Shown: positions 52,809 through 61,181 of the stretch, one piece after another
Position numbering within the stretch: position 1 is the stretch's first letter
How the letters are laid out: the number at the start of each line of letters is the position of its first letter
Assembly: GCF_009793335.1 (NCBI RefSeq)
Contig: NZ_WING01000001.1
Coordinates: 5,766,001-5,830,000, forward strand
Reading direction: 5' to 3'
DNA length: 64,000 nucleotides
Origin: Actinomadura sp. J1-007
GTDB taxonomy: Bacteria > Actinomycetota > Actinomycetes > Streptosporangiales > Streptosporangiaceae
Notes under the pieces: model-generated
Seen by the model: only the letters and a program-made list of their open reading frames with translations
Database searches by the model: none
What the model was told of the DNA's origin: nothing
Made by a program: the position numbers and the translations under genes

Positions 52809-53334
52809 CCCGCCCCGCCGCACTCCCGCCGCGGGCCCCCGCGCCGTCTGCCACGGGCCGCCCGCTCGCGGGCTGCCTGATCTCGACCACCGGACCCGGC
52901 CCGAGGGAAGGCGGAGGACGGCAGCGAAGCCGAGCAGAGCGGAGAAGCCGAGCAGAGCGGAGAAGAGGAGAGAACGAGAAGAAGGCGAGGCGCGGAGGAG
53001 CGCGTGAGGTTGATGCGCCGGGCGCGGGCCGCAGAAGGCTCATGTGAATGCGGAAAGGGGCGAGGGAAGAGAAGGCGTGTGAAAAGGGGTGAGAGGAGAA
53101 AGGGCGCACGGTGAAAAGGTGCGAGCCGGGGTGTGGGAGAAAAGAAGAGATGTGAGGAATCGCGCGTGGCCGAAGTGAACGTCAGGGAATGCGGGGGCGG
53201 GTGAGACCGCGGCGAGCGTGCGGTCGGGTGGTGCGGGAGGCGTCGATCGCTGACGGTTCGTCCCGTTTGGTTGCGGGGGCGTCACCGACGGTGGGCCGGT
53301 CGGCGCCCCCGCCCCGTCGGGGTTGCGGGCCGCC
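52809..53334. other. Long non-coding gap with a purine-rich stretch
   Basis: About 525 bases without a supported gene. From about 52905 to 53160 the plus strand is strikingly purine-rich (GAGAAG, GAGCAGAGCGG, GTGAAAAGGGGTGAG units), including two copies of AGCCGAGCAGAGCGGAGAAG. Reading frames here on the minus strand are Pro/Ser/Phe-rich shadows. The rest is GC-rich spacer. Confidence 0.45.
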
Positions 53335-53358
53335 TTAGATCCAGGAAACGCCGCGCAT
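53335..53358 (-). CDS. Seven-residue reading frame MRGVSWI with strong ribosome site
   Basis: ATG CGC GGC GTT TCC TGG ATC TAA is preceded by GAGGGGGAAGA at good spacing, an unusually strong site for a chance frame. It lies divergent from the diguanylate cyclase gene with a shared promoter region (53360-53520). It could be a real micropeptide or a leader; I recognise no family. Confidence 0.3.
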   Translation of the reverse strand: MRGVSWI

Positions 53359-53476
53359 GATGTCTTCCCCCTCAGGATGTGCTGAGGACCGCGATTCCGC
53401 AGGTCCCGGGGCGGATGACCAGAGCGGCCACCCACATGTGCGCTTACGAAGGTACCGTTTTCCGGCCCGCTCCGCA

Positions 53477-53512
53477 CACGTTGCAACTATCGTGTTACAC
53501 AACGTGATGCAT
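53477..53512. promoter_or_regulatory. Palindromic elements upstream of the diguanylate cyclase
   Basis: ACGTTG (53479-53484) is mirrored by CAACGT (53499-53504), enclosing GTGT-T-ACAC (53492-53500). This A/T-richer stretch ends 12 bases before the cyclase ATG and its strong GGGGGGAAGG site. It is the best place for a divergent promoter and operator; BldD-like control of c-di-GMP genes is a possibility I cannot confirm by motif. Confidence 0.4.
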
Positions 53513-53523
53513 AGGGGGGAAGG

Positions 53524-54810
53524 ATGACGGCAGTGCAGTCGTCCGCCGAGGACCGTGGCGGGGATCTGGCCCCAAAAGCCCGGCGCCGGGCGGTTCTGGG
53601 ACGCCCGTCCTTGCTGGCGGTCTACGTGCCGACGGTCGTCGCGGTCCATCTCGCGCTCACCGTCGCGGGGGTCGCGGCCACCCCGGCCCGCTTCAATGAT
53701 CTACTGACATTTGCCGCTCTGCTGGCGTGTGGCGCGGTCTGCATCGAGGCTTCGCGGCGGCTCGGGATGCCCGCCGGCGTGGCGCGCGACCTGCTGTCGG
53801 CGTGGTGGCTCCCGGTCGCGCTGCTGCTGCCGCCCGTCTACGCGCTGCTGATCCCGATCCCGTTGCAGGCGCTGCTCCAGTTCCGCGTGCGCAGGACGCT
53901 GGTCTACCGGCGCGTGCTGGTCGTCGCGGCGCACGGGATCGCGGGCGCCTGCGCGTCCCTGGTGTTCCACCTGGTGGTGCCGGAGCCGCTGGCGTCGGTC
54001 GACTGGGTCGTCGACGCCTACCCCGGCATCCCGGTCGCGGTGGGCTGCGCGGCGCTGTTCACGGTGGCCAACGCGGCGCTGGTCGCGGTCGCGGCCCACG
54101 CCGCCAACCCCGAGAGCCGCTGGCGCGACGTTCTCTGGAACCGCGAAAGCCTGCTTCTGGACGTGGTGGAGCTCTGCGTCGGCATGCTCGTGGCGATCAC
54201 GTCGGCTCTCTCGCTCGGGCTGCTGCTGCTCGCGCTGCCGCCGGTCGTGCTGCTCCAGCGGAGCCTCATGCACCAGCAGTTGCAGGCGGCGGCCCGTACG
54301 GACGCGAAGACGGGCCTGCTCAACGCCGCCGCGTGGCAGCGGGAGGCCGACACCGAGCTGTCGCGGTCGCAGCGCACCCGCGATCCGCTGGCGCTCCTGC
54401 TGATCGACCTCGACTACTTCAAACGGGTCAACGACACCCACGGGCACCTCGTCGGCGACCAGGTGCTCGTCGCCGTGGCCAGCACGCTGTGCGGCCAGCT
54501 CCGCGACTACGACGTGGTGGGGCGCTTCGGCGGCGAGGAGTTCGTGGTGCTGCTCCCCGGCGCCGACACGGTGGAGGCGTGCCGCGTCGCCGAACGCCTG
54601 CGGGGCCGCGTCCGCCGCCTCGCCGTCCCCGCGGAGGAGGGCACGGTCGCGGTGACGGTCTCGATCGGCGTCTCCCTGTTCCGCACGCACGGGGAGGACC
54701 TGATCGAACTGCTGGCCGCGGCCGACCTCGCCCTCTACCGGGCCAAGGAATCGGGCCGCGACCGCGTCTGCCTCCCCGCGATCGAAGGCCCCAAGCCTTC
54801 CGAAGGCTGA
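53524..54810 (+). CDS. Membrane diguanylate cyclase (GGDEF)
   Basis: 428 residues from the ATG at 53524 (GGGGGGAAGG upstream). About seven N-terminal helices (35-255) form a membrane sensor. The GGDEF domain (about 262-420) has DAKTGLLNAAAW, LLLIDLDYFKRVNDTHGHLVGD and the active-site motif RFGGEEF (336-340). The product-inhibition site RDYD (327-330) lies exactly five residues before it, so feedback by c-di-GMP should operate. It makes c-di-GMP from two GTP; in actinomycetes this controls development through BldD. Single gene with its own promoter. Confidence 0.94.
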   Translation: MTAVQSSAEDRGGDLAPKARRRAVLGRPSLLAVYVPTVVAVHLALTVAGVAATPARFNDLLTFAALLACGAVCIEASRRLGMPAGVARDLLSAWWLPVALLLPPVYALLIPIPLQALLQFRVRRTLVYRRVLVVAAHGIAGACASLVFHLVVPEPLASVDWVVDAYPGIPVAVGCAALFTVANAALVAVAAHAANPESRWRDVLWNRESLLLDVVELCVGMLVAITSALSLGLLLLALPPVVLLQRSLMHQQLQAAARTDAKTGLLNAAAWQREADTELSRSQRTRDPLALLLIDLDYFKRVNDTHGHLVGDQVLVAVASTLCGQLRDYDVVGRFGGEEFVVLLPGADTVEACRVAERLRGRVRRLAVPAEEGTVAVTVSIGVSLFRTHGEDLIELLAAADLALYRAKESGRDRVCLPAIEGPKPSEG

Positions 54811-54984
54811 CCCCCGCCCCTCCACGACCACCGAGGGCCGCCCGCCCACCGCCCACCTCCGGTGAACGAACGGCCGGGTGCTACGTCGGCGCCGTCCGGA
54901 GTGGCCGGGAGGCGATCGCCGCCACGGGCCCGACCAAGGTACCGGTCGGCTCACTCGCGCCTTCGCTGGGGCCTCCGGCAAAGC

Positions 54985-55190
54985 CGCTCACCTTTGCGTT
55001 CGCGCGGTGCGGTGCCGCCCATGTTTGCTTGCGCATGGTGCGGGGCCGTCCATGTTTGCTTGCGGGCGGTGCGGAATGGTTGTGAGGGGCTCCTGCGGAG
55101 CTGCACACCTTCGCGTGCGCGCGGTGCGGTGCCGCCCATGTTTGCTTGCGCGTGTGGGGAGCCCTCCATGTTGGCGTGCGCGTGGTGGGG
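54985..55190. repeat. Imperfect long direct repeats upstream of ettA
   Basis: A ~55-base unit occurs at about 54989-55043 and again at 55104-55158; its core GCGCGGTGCGGTGCCGCCCA continuing TGTTTGCTTGCGC is identical in both. Partial copies (CCGTCCATGTTTGCTTGCGG at ~55047, CCCTCCATGTTGGCGTGCGC at ~55164) lie between and after. Spacing is irregular and the spacers are not unique, so it is not a CRISPR array. The 54811-55432 gap has no supported gene. Confidence 0.7.
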
Positions 55191-55432
55191 AGTGGTGTGA
55201 GGTGGGCGGGCGCTGGCTGGGTTCGCTGGCCGGCTTGGCTTGCTTGGGTGGCCACTGAAGGATTCGGGGAGTGAACGGCGTGGCCCGTTCTGCGTCGTTC
55301 GGAGTGGTTGGGAGGCCGGGCCGCTGGCGGGGCGCGCCCAACGACCGCGGGGTGGGTTGTGGGGGCCGGGGGGAGGCGGCGGAGGGGTGGAGGGTGCATC
55401 GAATGGTGTCCGGGAGGCTCTAGGCTTGATGG

Positions 55433-57094
55433 ATGGCCGAGTACATCTACACGATGCAGCGTGTGCGCAAGGCACATGGCGACAAGGTCGTCCTCGATGA
55501 CGTCACCTTGCACTTTCTGCCCGGGGCCAAGATCGGCGTTCTGGGCCCGAACGGCACCGGTAAGTCGACGCTGCTGCGGATGATGGCCGGTCTTGAGCAG
55601 CCGTCCAACGGTGAGGCGCGGCTGATGCCGGGCTTCAGCGTCGGCATCCTCCAGCAGGAGCCTCCGCTCAACGAGGCGAAGACCGTTCTCGGCAACGTCG
55701 AGGAGGGCGTCGCCGAGACCAAGGCGATGCTCGACCGGTTCAACGAGATCGCCGAGAAGATGGCGACCGACTACTCCGACGAGCTGATGGAGGAGATGGG
55801 CAAGCTCCAGGACAAGCTCGACCACCGCAACGCGTGGGACCTCGACAGCCAGCTCGAACAGGCGATGGACGCGCTGCGCTGCCCCCCGGCGGACGCCGAC
55901 GTGACGACGCTGTCGGGCGGTGAGCGGCGCCGCGTGGCGCTGTGCAAGCTGCTGCTGGAGTCGCCCGACCTGCTGCTGCTGGACGAGCCCACCAACCACC
56001 TGGACGCCGAGAGCGTGCAGTGGCTGGAGCAGTTCCTCGCCAAGTACGAGGGCACCGTCCTCGCCGTCACCCACGACCGGTACTTCCTCGACAACGTGGC
56101 CACCTGGATCCTGGAGCTCGACCGGGGCCGCTGCCACCCGTACGAGGGCAACTACTCCACCTACCTGGAGAAGAAGGCCGAGCGGCTCAAGGTCGAGGGC
56201 AACAAGGACGCCAAGCGCAAGAAGCGCCTCCAGGACGAGCTGGAGTGGGTGCGGTCCAACCCGAAGGCGCGGCAGACCAAGAGCAAGGCCCGCCTCCAGC
56301 GGTACGAGGAGATGGCGTCCGAGGCCGCCAAGACCCGCAAGCTCGACTTCGAGGAGATCCAGATCCCGCCGGGCCCCCGCCTCGGCAACACGGTGATCGT
56401 CGCCGACCACCTCACCAAGGGCTTCTCCGACCGCCTGCTGATGGAGGAGCTGTCGTTCAACCTGCCGCCGAACGGCATCGTCGGCGTCATCGGCCCGAAC
56501 GGCGTCGGCAAGACCACCCTGTTCCGCATGATCGTCGGGGAGGAGCAGCCCGACAAGGGCGACCTGCGGCTCGGCGAGACGGTCAAGGTGTCGTACGTCG
56601 ACCAGGGCCGCGGCGGCATCGACCCGCAGAAGACGGTGTGGCAGGTGGTGTCCGACGGGCTCGACCACATCAACGTCGGGCAGGTCGAGATGCCGTCCCG
56701 CGCGTACGTCGCGGCGTTCGGGTTCAAGGGGCCCGACCAGCAGAAGCCCGCGGGCGTGCTGTCGGGCGGCGAGCGCAACCGGCTCAACCTCGCGCTCACC
56801 CTCAAGATCGGCGGCAACGTCCTGCTGCTGGACGAGCCCACCAACGACCTCGACACCGACACGCTGTCGAGCCTGGAGAACGCGCTGCTGGAGTTCCCCG
56901 GCTGCGCCGTGATCACCTCGCACGACCGGTGGTTCCTCGACCGCATCGCCACGCACATCCTGGCGTGGGAAGAGGGCTCCAACTGGTTCTGGTTCGAGGG
57001 CAACTTCGCCGACTACGAGAAGAACAAGATCGAGCGTCTCGGCGCCGACGCCGCCCGCCCGCACCGCGTCACCCACCGCAAGCTGACCCGCTGA
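55433..57094 (+). CDS. ettA: Energy-dependent translational throttle protein EttA (ABC-F)
   Basis: 553 residues from the ATG at 55433, near the 555 of E. coli EttA. Two ABC domains: Walker A GPNGTGKST and GPNGVGKTT, signatures LSGGERRRVAL and LSGGERNRLNL, Walker B LLLLDEPTNHLD and LLLDEPTNDLD. The arm insertion is in domain 1 and the tRNA-interaction linker (LEKKAERLKVEGNKDAKRKK, WVRSNPKARQTKSKARLQRYEE) lies between domains. It binds the ribosomal E site and gates entry into elongation by ADP/ATP ratio. A perfect 16-bp-arm hairpin ends the transcript. Confidence 0.98.
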   Translation: MAEYIYTMQRVRKAHGDKVVLDDVTLHFLPGAKIGVLGPNGTGKSTLLRMMAGLEQPSNGEARLMPGFSVGILQQEPPLNEAKTVLGNVEEGVAETKAMLDRFNEIAEKMATDYSDELMEEMGKLQDKLDHRNAWDLDSQLEQAMDALRCPPADADVTTLSGGERRRVALCKLLLESPDLLLLDEPTNHLDAESVQWLEQFLAKYEGTVLAVTHDRYFLDNVATWILELDRGRCHPYEGNYSTYLEKKAERLKVEGNKDAKRKKRLQDELEWVRSNPKARQTKSKARLQRYEEMASEAAKTRKLDFEEIQIPPGPRLGNTVIVADHLTKGFSDRLLMEELSFNLPPNGIVGVIGPNGVGKTTLFRMIVGEEQPDKGDLRLGETVKVSYVDQGRGGIDPQKTVWQVVSDGLDHINVGQVEMPSRAYVAAFGFKGPDQQKPAGVLSGGERNRLNLALTLKIGGNVLLLDEPTNDLDTDTLSSLENALLEFPGCAVITSHDRWFLDRIATHILAWEEGSNWFWFEGNFADYEKNKIERLGADAARPHRVTHRKLTR

Positions 57095-57140
57095 CCGTAC
57101 CCCCTGCCCCCGTCCGGGGGCGGGCGTGGTCCGTAGCGGA

Positions 57141-57177
57141 ACGGCCGCGAGATCATCTGGCATGATCTCGCGGCCGT
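57141..57177 (+). terminator. Perfect hairpin after ettA
   Basis: ACGGCCGCGAGATCAT (57141-57156), loop CTGGC, then its exact reverse complement (57162-57177): a 16-bp stem 46 bases after the ettA stop. No T-run follows, as usual for this G+C content. Confidence 0.85.
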
Positions 57178-57442
57178 CCGCGTTTCGGGCTCAAGATCGT
57201 GAATTGGCCGGCGTTGACCGGGATCGTCCGCCCGTCCTTGATCGGGACCGGCGAAGGGGAACGAGTGGTGTGGTGGTTGTGGGGATCGAATGGGTGAATG
57301 TCTGGTTTTCGGCATTCTGTTGCGCTCCTGACTGCCTACATCAACGCAGGTGGGAGCCCTACCGGCGGCGGAGTGCGACGATTCCCGCGTTCGCCGGTCA
57401 CCCAGTGGCATGAGTCCAGGTGGCAAGCCCATTTTGGGAGTG
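57178..57442. other. Leader region of the sigma factor operon
   Basis: About 265 bases, markedly less GC-rich than the surroundings, with no supported gene. It should contain the promoter of the ECF sigma operon. Short candidates such as TTGACC (57212) are present, but I cannot pick a -35/-10 pair with confidence. Confidence 0.35.
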
Positions 57443-57544
57443 ATGTCAACTAATGCGGCTTCTGGTGGCAGTTATATGCGTAACACTGCTGAGGCGGACG
57501 CGACTTCGGCGCCGCACTCTCGAATCCCAAGGGAGTCCTCGTGA
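57443..57544 (+). CDS. Small reading frame upstream of the ECF sigma factor
   Basis: 33 residues (MSTNAASGGSYMRNTAEADA and on to a TGA at 57544). The ribosome site GGGAG is very close to the ATG. The TGA overlaps a GTG at 57541 that opens a second 27-residue frame (VIDSWWSGSRRRARTRARR) ending in a TGA that overlaps the sigma factor GTG at 57621. Three frames chained by GTGA overlaps are unlikely by chance but neither small product is recognised. Confidence 0.35.
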   Translation: MSTNAASGGSYMRNTAEADATSAPHSRIPRESS

Positions 57545-57624
57545 TCGACTCATGGTGGTCCGGCTCGCGCCGCCGCGCACGCACCCGCGCGCGCAGGGCC
57601 GGCGGCGGCGGAGCGACGCGGTGA
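57541..57624 (+). CDS. Arg-rich small reading frame coupled to the sigma factor
   Basis: 27 residues from the GTG at 57541, with AAGGGAG at ideal spacing; content WWSGSRRRARTRARRAGGGG. Its TGA overlaps the GTG at 57621. With such a good ribosome site it may instead be the true N-terminus of the sigma factor if the sequence carries an error nearby; that would need one extra or two missing bases, so I prefer the separate frame. Confidence 0.35.
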   Translation: MIDSWWSGSRRRARTRARRAGGGGATR

Positions 57625-58528
57625 GCGGACGGCCGGCCCGGGGACCGTCCCCGGCCACGCGGCCCGGGAGACGCTGTCGTCCTACCCGGAGTTCTACCGC
57701 CATTGGATGCCCAGGCTCACCGGCTTCCTGCGCGCGCAGACGTCCGACAGCCGCTGGGTCGAGGACGTCGCGCAGGAGAGCATGCTGGCCGCCCAGCTCC
57801 GGTGGGACGAGCTGATGACCTACGACAAGCCGGGCGCCTGGCTGTTCAAGGTCGCCACGACCATGCTGCGGCGCTGGCAGGCGAAGGCCCGCGAGCAGTG
57901 CACGTCGCTGGACGACATGGTCACGCGCGGCGTCCACCACGGCCTGGTCGCCGCCGCGTGGGAGGCCGACGGGCACCTGGACCTGATGAACGCGATCCGT
58001 TCGCTGCCCCGCCGCCAGCGCGAGGCCGTCGCGCTGCACCACCTGCTCCAGATGCCGCTCGCCGAGGTCGCCGACATCCTCGGCATCACCGAGGGTTCCG
58101 CGAAGACCCACGTCCACCGCGCCCGCAAGCGCCTGGAGGAACTGCTCACCCCCGCACCGGCCCGGCCGCCCGCCCCGTCCGCCCCGCCTGCCCGGACCGA
58201 CCCGAACGCTCCGTTCGCCCGGACCGTCCCGAACGCTTCGTCCGTTCCGACCGTCCAGGCCGCTTCGACCGCCCCGAACGTCTCGACCGCTTCGACCGCC
58301 CAGGCCGTCCCGACCGCTTTGACCGGCCAGGCCGCGCGGCGGGACGTGGTCGCGGGGCGCCAGGTGAACGTCTCTTCGGCGGGGAGCGCCGGGTCCTCGG
58401 AAGGCGGGCGGAGCGCTCGTCCGGGCGCCGAACTGGAGGACCGGCCGGGGACGGGACGGGACGGCAGAGCGGGGGCATGGCCCATGGGGGGCGAGGGCGA
58501 CGGGGCCGAGGCGAGAGGGCTCGCATGA
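57621..58528 (+). CDS. ECF sigma factor with long repetitive tail, apparent frameshift
   Basis: Region 2 (YPEFYRHWMPRLTGFLRAQT, SRWVEDVAQESMLAAQLRWD) and region 4 (IRSLPRRQREAVALHHLLQM, PLAEVADILGITEGSAKTHVHRARKRL) are both clear. The first conventional ATG (57707) falls inside region 2; the sequence before it (AARETLSSYPEFYRHW) is plainly coding but has no start in frame. A GTG at 57621 (GGAG 8 bases upstream) connects if one G is added to the run at 57640-57643, giving ~302 residues. A ~120-residue Ala/Pro/Thr-rich tail follows region 4, partly a minisatellite. Its stop overlaps the next ATG, a candidate anti-sigma factor. Confidence 0.82.
58190..58345 (+). repeat. Minisatellite inside the sigma factor tail
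   Basis: Imperfect units of GACCG-(CC/TC)-CGAACG, CGTTCCGACCG and GCTTCGACCGCC run in tandem. In the sigma frame they read as AP/TA/VP stretches; in another frame they give regular RFDRPGR units, so the repeat itself, not one frame, shows the periodicity. Confidence 0.65.
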
Positions 58529-59229
58529 ACCTGGACGACATGCTGGGCGCCGCCGCGTCCGCCATCGCCGCGATGCCCGAAACGGACTTCGCCGTCGGGC
58601 TCGGGGAACTGGAGGCCGAGCACCGGCGGCGCCTGCGCGATGACGTCACGGGCGCCCGGCACGCCGCGTTCCTGGACTCGTTCGACCTCGAACGGGCCGC
58701 GTACGACCTCGGGCGACGCCACGACGAGGACGGCAACCTCGGCGAGGCCGTGCGCTGGTACCGGATCGCGGCCCGGCACGACCACGCCGACGCCGCGCTC
58801 CGGCTCGGCGAGGCGCTCGACCTGCTCGCCGACCGGTGCGCCCGCCGGTCCGGCGAGAACGGCTACAACGCCCAGCGCGGCGAGCTGCACCTGATCACCG
58901 AGGCCGCGCAGGCGTACGCCGAGGCGTACGCGGCCGGGTACCCCGAGGCGGCCGACCGGATCGACGAGATGCTCGCCGCGTTCACCCGGCGGCAGCAGCC
59001 CGCGCAGGAGCCGTCCCGGCCCGAACGCCCGCGCCCCTGCTCGTACGTGCGCGACTTCGCCCCCGGCAACGGCGTGCTCCGGGAGGACGAGATCCAGGAG
59101 CTGAGCAGCCACGCGGCGCAGTGCATCTCCTGCATGGAGGAGTTCGTCAGCCTGATCAAGGCCGCTGCGGGGGCGATGCCGAAGGGCAACGTCACCGATC
59201 CGTTCGCCGTCGACGCCGCCGCCCACTGA
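58525..59229 (+). CDS. TPR/Sel1-like protein with C-terminal HxxxCxxC zinc motif (candidate anti-sigma factor)
   Basis: 234 residues from the ATG at 58525 overlapping the sigma stop (ATGA). The middle (AAYDLGRRHDEDGNLGEAVRWYRIAA, HADAALRLGEALDLLADR) is a TPR/Sel1-like repeat. Near the C-terminus LSSHAAQCISCMEEFVSLIKAA carries H196-x3-C200-x2-C203, the core of the zinc-binding anti-sigma (ZAS) motif. No transmembrane helix follows. Coupling to an ECF sigma gene makes it the likely anti-sigma factor, with an unusual domain order (ZAS normally N-terminal). Confidence 0.78.
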   Translation: MNLDDMLGAAASAIAAMPETDFAVGLGELEAEHRRRLRDDVTGARHAAFLDSFDLERAAYDLGRRHDEDGNLGEAVRWYRIAARHDHADAALRLGEALDLLADRCARRSGENGYNAQRGELHLITEAAQAYAEAYAAGYPEAADRIDEMLAAFTRRQQPAQEPSRPERPRPCSYVRDFAPGNGVLREDEIQELSSHAAQCISCMEEFVSLIKAAAGAMPKGNVTDPFAVDAAAH

Positions 59230-59378
59230 ACGACGCCCCGCCCCCTCCGAGACCGGAGAGCGCGCTCCAGCACGGCGGTACGGGAGGGGGAGGGGCTGCT
59301 CGGCGAAGGCTTTACCGGCGGCGGGTAGCATCGGGCCGACTTGAGAGCCCCCCGCGTCACCGACCCCCAGGCGAGGAA

Positions 59379-59816
59379 ATGCAGCCCAGCGATCTGCCCG
59401 CGACGGACTACCGCCATGTCTACGAGTTCCACCTCCGCTTCGGGGACATCGACTCGCAGGGCCACGTCAACAACGTGAAGTTCCTCGGCTACCTGGAGGA
59501 CGCGCGGCTGGAGATGTTCCACGGCGACCCGGTGCGCAAGGGAGAGCAGCCGGTGCGCGGCATGGTGATCTCCCGGCACGAGATCGACTACCGGGCGCCG
59601 ATCCTCCCGACCGTGTACCCGATCCGCGTGGAGACCTGGGTCACCGAGGCGCGCGCCGCGTCGTTCAAGCTGGCCTACGAGGTGCGGGACGACGAGACGG
59701 TGTTCGCCGAAGCGACCTCGACACTGGTGGCGTTCGACGTGGAGGCCAACCGGCTGCGGCGCTTCACACCGGAGGAGCGGGAGTTCATCTCCCGCTACCT
59801 CGCCCCGAAGGACTGA
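59379..59816 (+). CDS. Acyl-CoA thioesterase (hot-dog fold, 4HBT)
   Basis: 145 residues from the ATG at 59379 (GCGAGGAAA). The catalytic motif HLRFGDIDSQGHVNNVKFLGYLEDAR is the 4-hydroxybenzoyl-CoA thioesterase type with Asp and the Gly-His-Val-Asn-Asn stretch, followed by the hot-dog helix and RHEIDYRAPILPTVYPIRVETWV. It is close in character to the thioesterase encoded near ettA in mycobacteria (Rv2475c neighbourhood), which supports conserved gene order. Confidence 0.93.
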   Translation: MQPSDLPATDYRHVYEFHLRFGDIDSQGHVNNVKFLGYLEDARLEMFHGDPVRKGEQPVRGMVISRHEIDYRAPILPTVYPIRVETWVTEARAASFKLAYEVRDDETVFAEATSTLVAFDVEANRLRRFTPEEREFISRYLAPKD

Positions 59817-59849
59817 CAGAGCGGCCCCCGGAACGGCGACGCCAAGGCA

Positions 59850-60700
59850 ACGGACAGCGGAACGGCCGGGGCTGGCCCGGGTCGGCCGAGCACGAGTGGG
59901 ACAGCGGACGGCCGGAGACGGTGGACGTCCGGGAACAGCCTGCGGCGGGCGTTCGGGGGCAGCCGAGGTAGGTGGGCGCGGGTCGGCGGCCGGTGGGGGC
60001 AGCGGCCCGGTGGTCCCGGTGGGCTGGCGGGCGTTCGGGGCCGGTAGAGGACCGGGAGCAGCGGGTTAGTGGACGGCGGGCGTTCGGGGACGGCTGAGGA
60101 AGCCGGATGCGGGCCGGCGGCCGGTGGGACAGTGGCCCGGAGGACCCAGCGGGCCGACGGATGGCCGGGGCCGGGGAACGGCCCGGAACAGCGGGACAGC
60201 GAACGGTCGGCGTTCGGGGAAAGCCGGGGTAGGCGGACGCGGGACGGTGGCCGGTGGGACACCGGCCTGGTGGTCCCAGCGGGACAGCGGACGGCGCGCG
60301 TCCGGGAACAGCCGCGGAATGCGGGCGCGGGCGGTGGCCGGTGGGGACAGCGGCCCGGAGGTCCCGGCGGGCCGACGGACGGCCGGGGCCGGTGGGAGTT
60401 CGGGGACAGCGGGTCAGTGGACGGCGGGCGTTCGGGGACAGCCGCGGAATGCGGGCGCGGGGCGGTGGCCGGTGGGGACAGCGGCTCGGTGGTCCCGGTG
60501 GGCTGGCGGGCGGCCGGGGCCGGGGGACGTCCGGGAACAGCGGTCGGCGGACGGCGGACGCTCGGGGAGGCCGCCGTAGGCGGGCGCCGGGGCGGCGGCC
60601 GGTGGATAGCGGGCCGGAGGGCCCGGCGGGACAGCGGACGGTTGGGGATGGGTGGCGGCGGTCGGTGGGGGATCGGGTCGGTGGCGGCGAGCTGGGGTAG
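59850..60700. repeat. ~130-bp tandem repeat block, about six copies
   Basis: The landmark GGCGGCCGGTGGGGACAGCGG (variants allowed; quoted in parts GGC-GGCCGGTGGG-GACAGCGG) recurs near 59990, 60114, 60246, 60333, 60464 and 60593, i.e. spacings ~124, 132, 87, 131, 129. Shared subunits include CGGGCGTTCGGGGACAGC, GGAATGCGGGCGCGGG and GGCCGACGGACGGCCGGGGC. Copies 4 and 5 are nearly identical over more than 100 bases. Frames on either strand are Pro/Arg/Ala- or Gly/Ala/Arg-rich and lack ribosome sites, so I call no gene in 59817-60756. Confidence 0.85.
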
Positions 60701-60756
60701 CGATCATATTTACGGGGAATTACCGGAAATAAGTAGTCTTCCCGGAGTGTGACCCC

Positions 60757-60978
60757 ATGACCCCCTATCTCTTCGCCTGGATCCTGTGGATCCTCATGTT
60801 CTTCGCCATCGAGCTCCCCGCCGTGTTCAACCGCCAGCAGGACGACACGCTGTCCGAGCTGGTGTGGCGCGTCTTCGCGATCCGCGGCAAGCCGGTCGGG
60901 TGGCAGCTCCGCCGCCTCGCGCTGCTGCTCGGCCTCGGCTGGCTGGTCGCCCACTTCCTCACCGGCGGGCTCGTCTGA
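60757..60978 (+). CDS. Small membrane protein
   Basis: 73 residues from the ATG at 60757. Two hydrophobic helices (FAWILWILMFFAIELPAVF and LRRLALLLGLGWLVAHFLTGG) flank a short loop rich in charged residues (NRQQDDTLSELVWRVFAIRGK). Sharp change from the repeat block to normal coding composition supports reality. Such proteins recur in actinobacteria without known function. A small patch of lower GC just upstream (60700-60750: ATCATATTTACG) may be its promoter. Confidence 0.75.
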   Translation: MTPYLFAWILWILMFFAIELPAVFNRQQDDTLSELVWRVFAIRGKPVGWQLRRLALLLGLGWLVAHFLTGGLV

Positions 60979-61181
60979 CCGCGATCCGTCCCGCCGCCGT
61001 TCGTCGTGGTCGGTTTGCCGTTTCCGGGGGTGCGAGGGTGGCATGGGTGGTTCGGGGGATGACGGGCGTGTGTCAGGGACTCGTCACGGATTAGTAACAA
61101 GGGCACCTTGAATCCGTTTTCAGTGCATGTCTCCCTTAGGGTCGCGTCGCCGAGTGTGGAAGATCCCACGTGGAGGTGGAT

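Noticed and set aside
54985..55190. Possible CRISPR array in the repeats before ettA
   Set aside because: Only two full copies, irregular spacing, no unique spacers of constant length and no cas genes.
54951..55475. Minus-strand frame of 174 codons over the repeats upstream of ettA
   Set aside because: It translates the direct repeats into QANMGGTAPR-like units, has no ribosome site, and composition is unlike real genes nearby.
59785..61044. Long frames on both strands through the tandem repeats
   Set aside because: They mirror the ~130-bp repeat, lack starts with ribosome sites and end arbitrarily.
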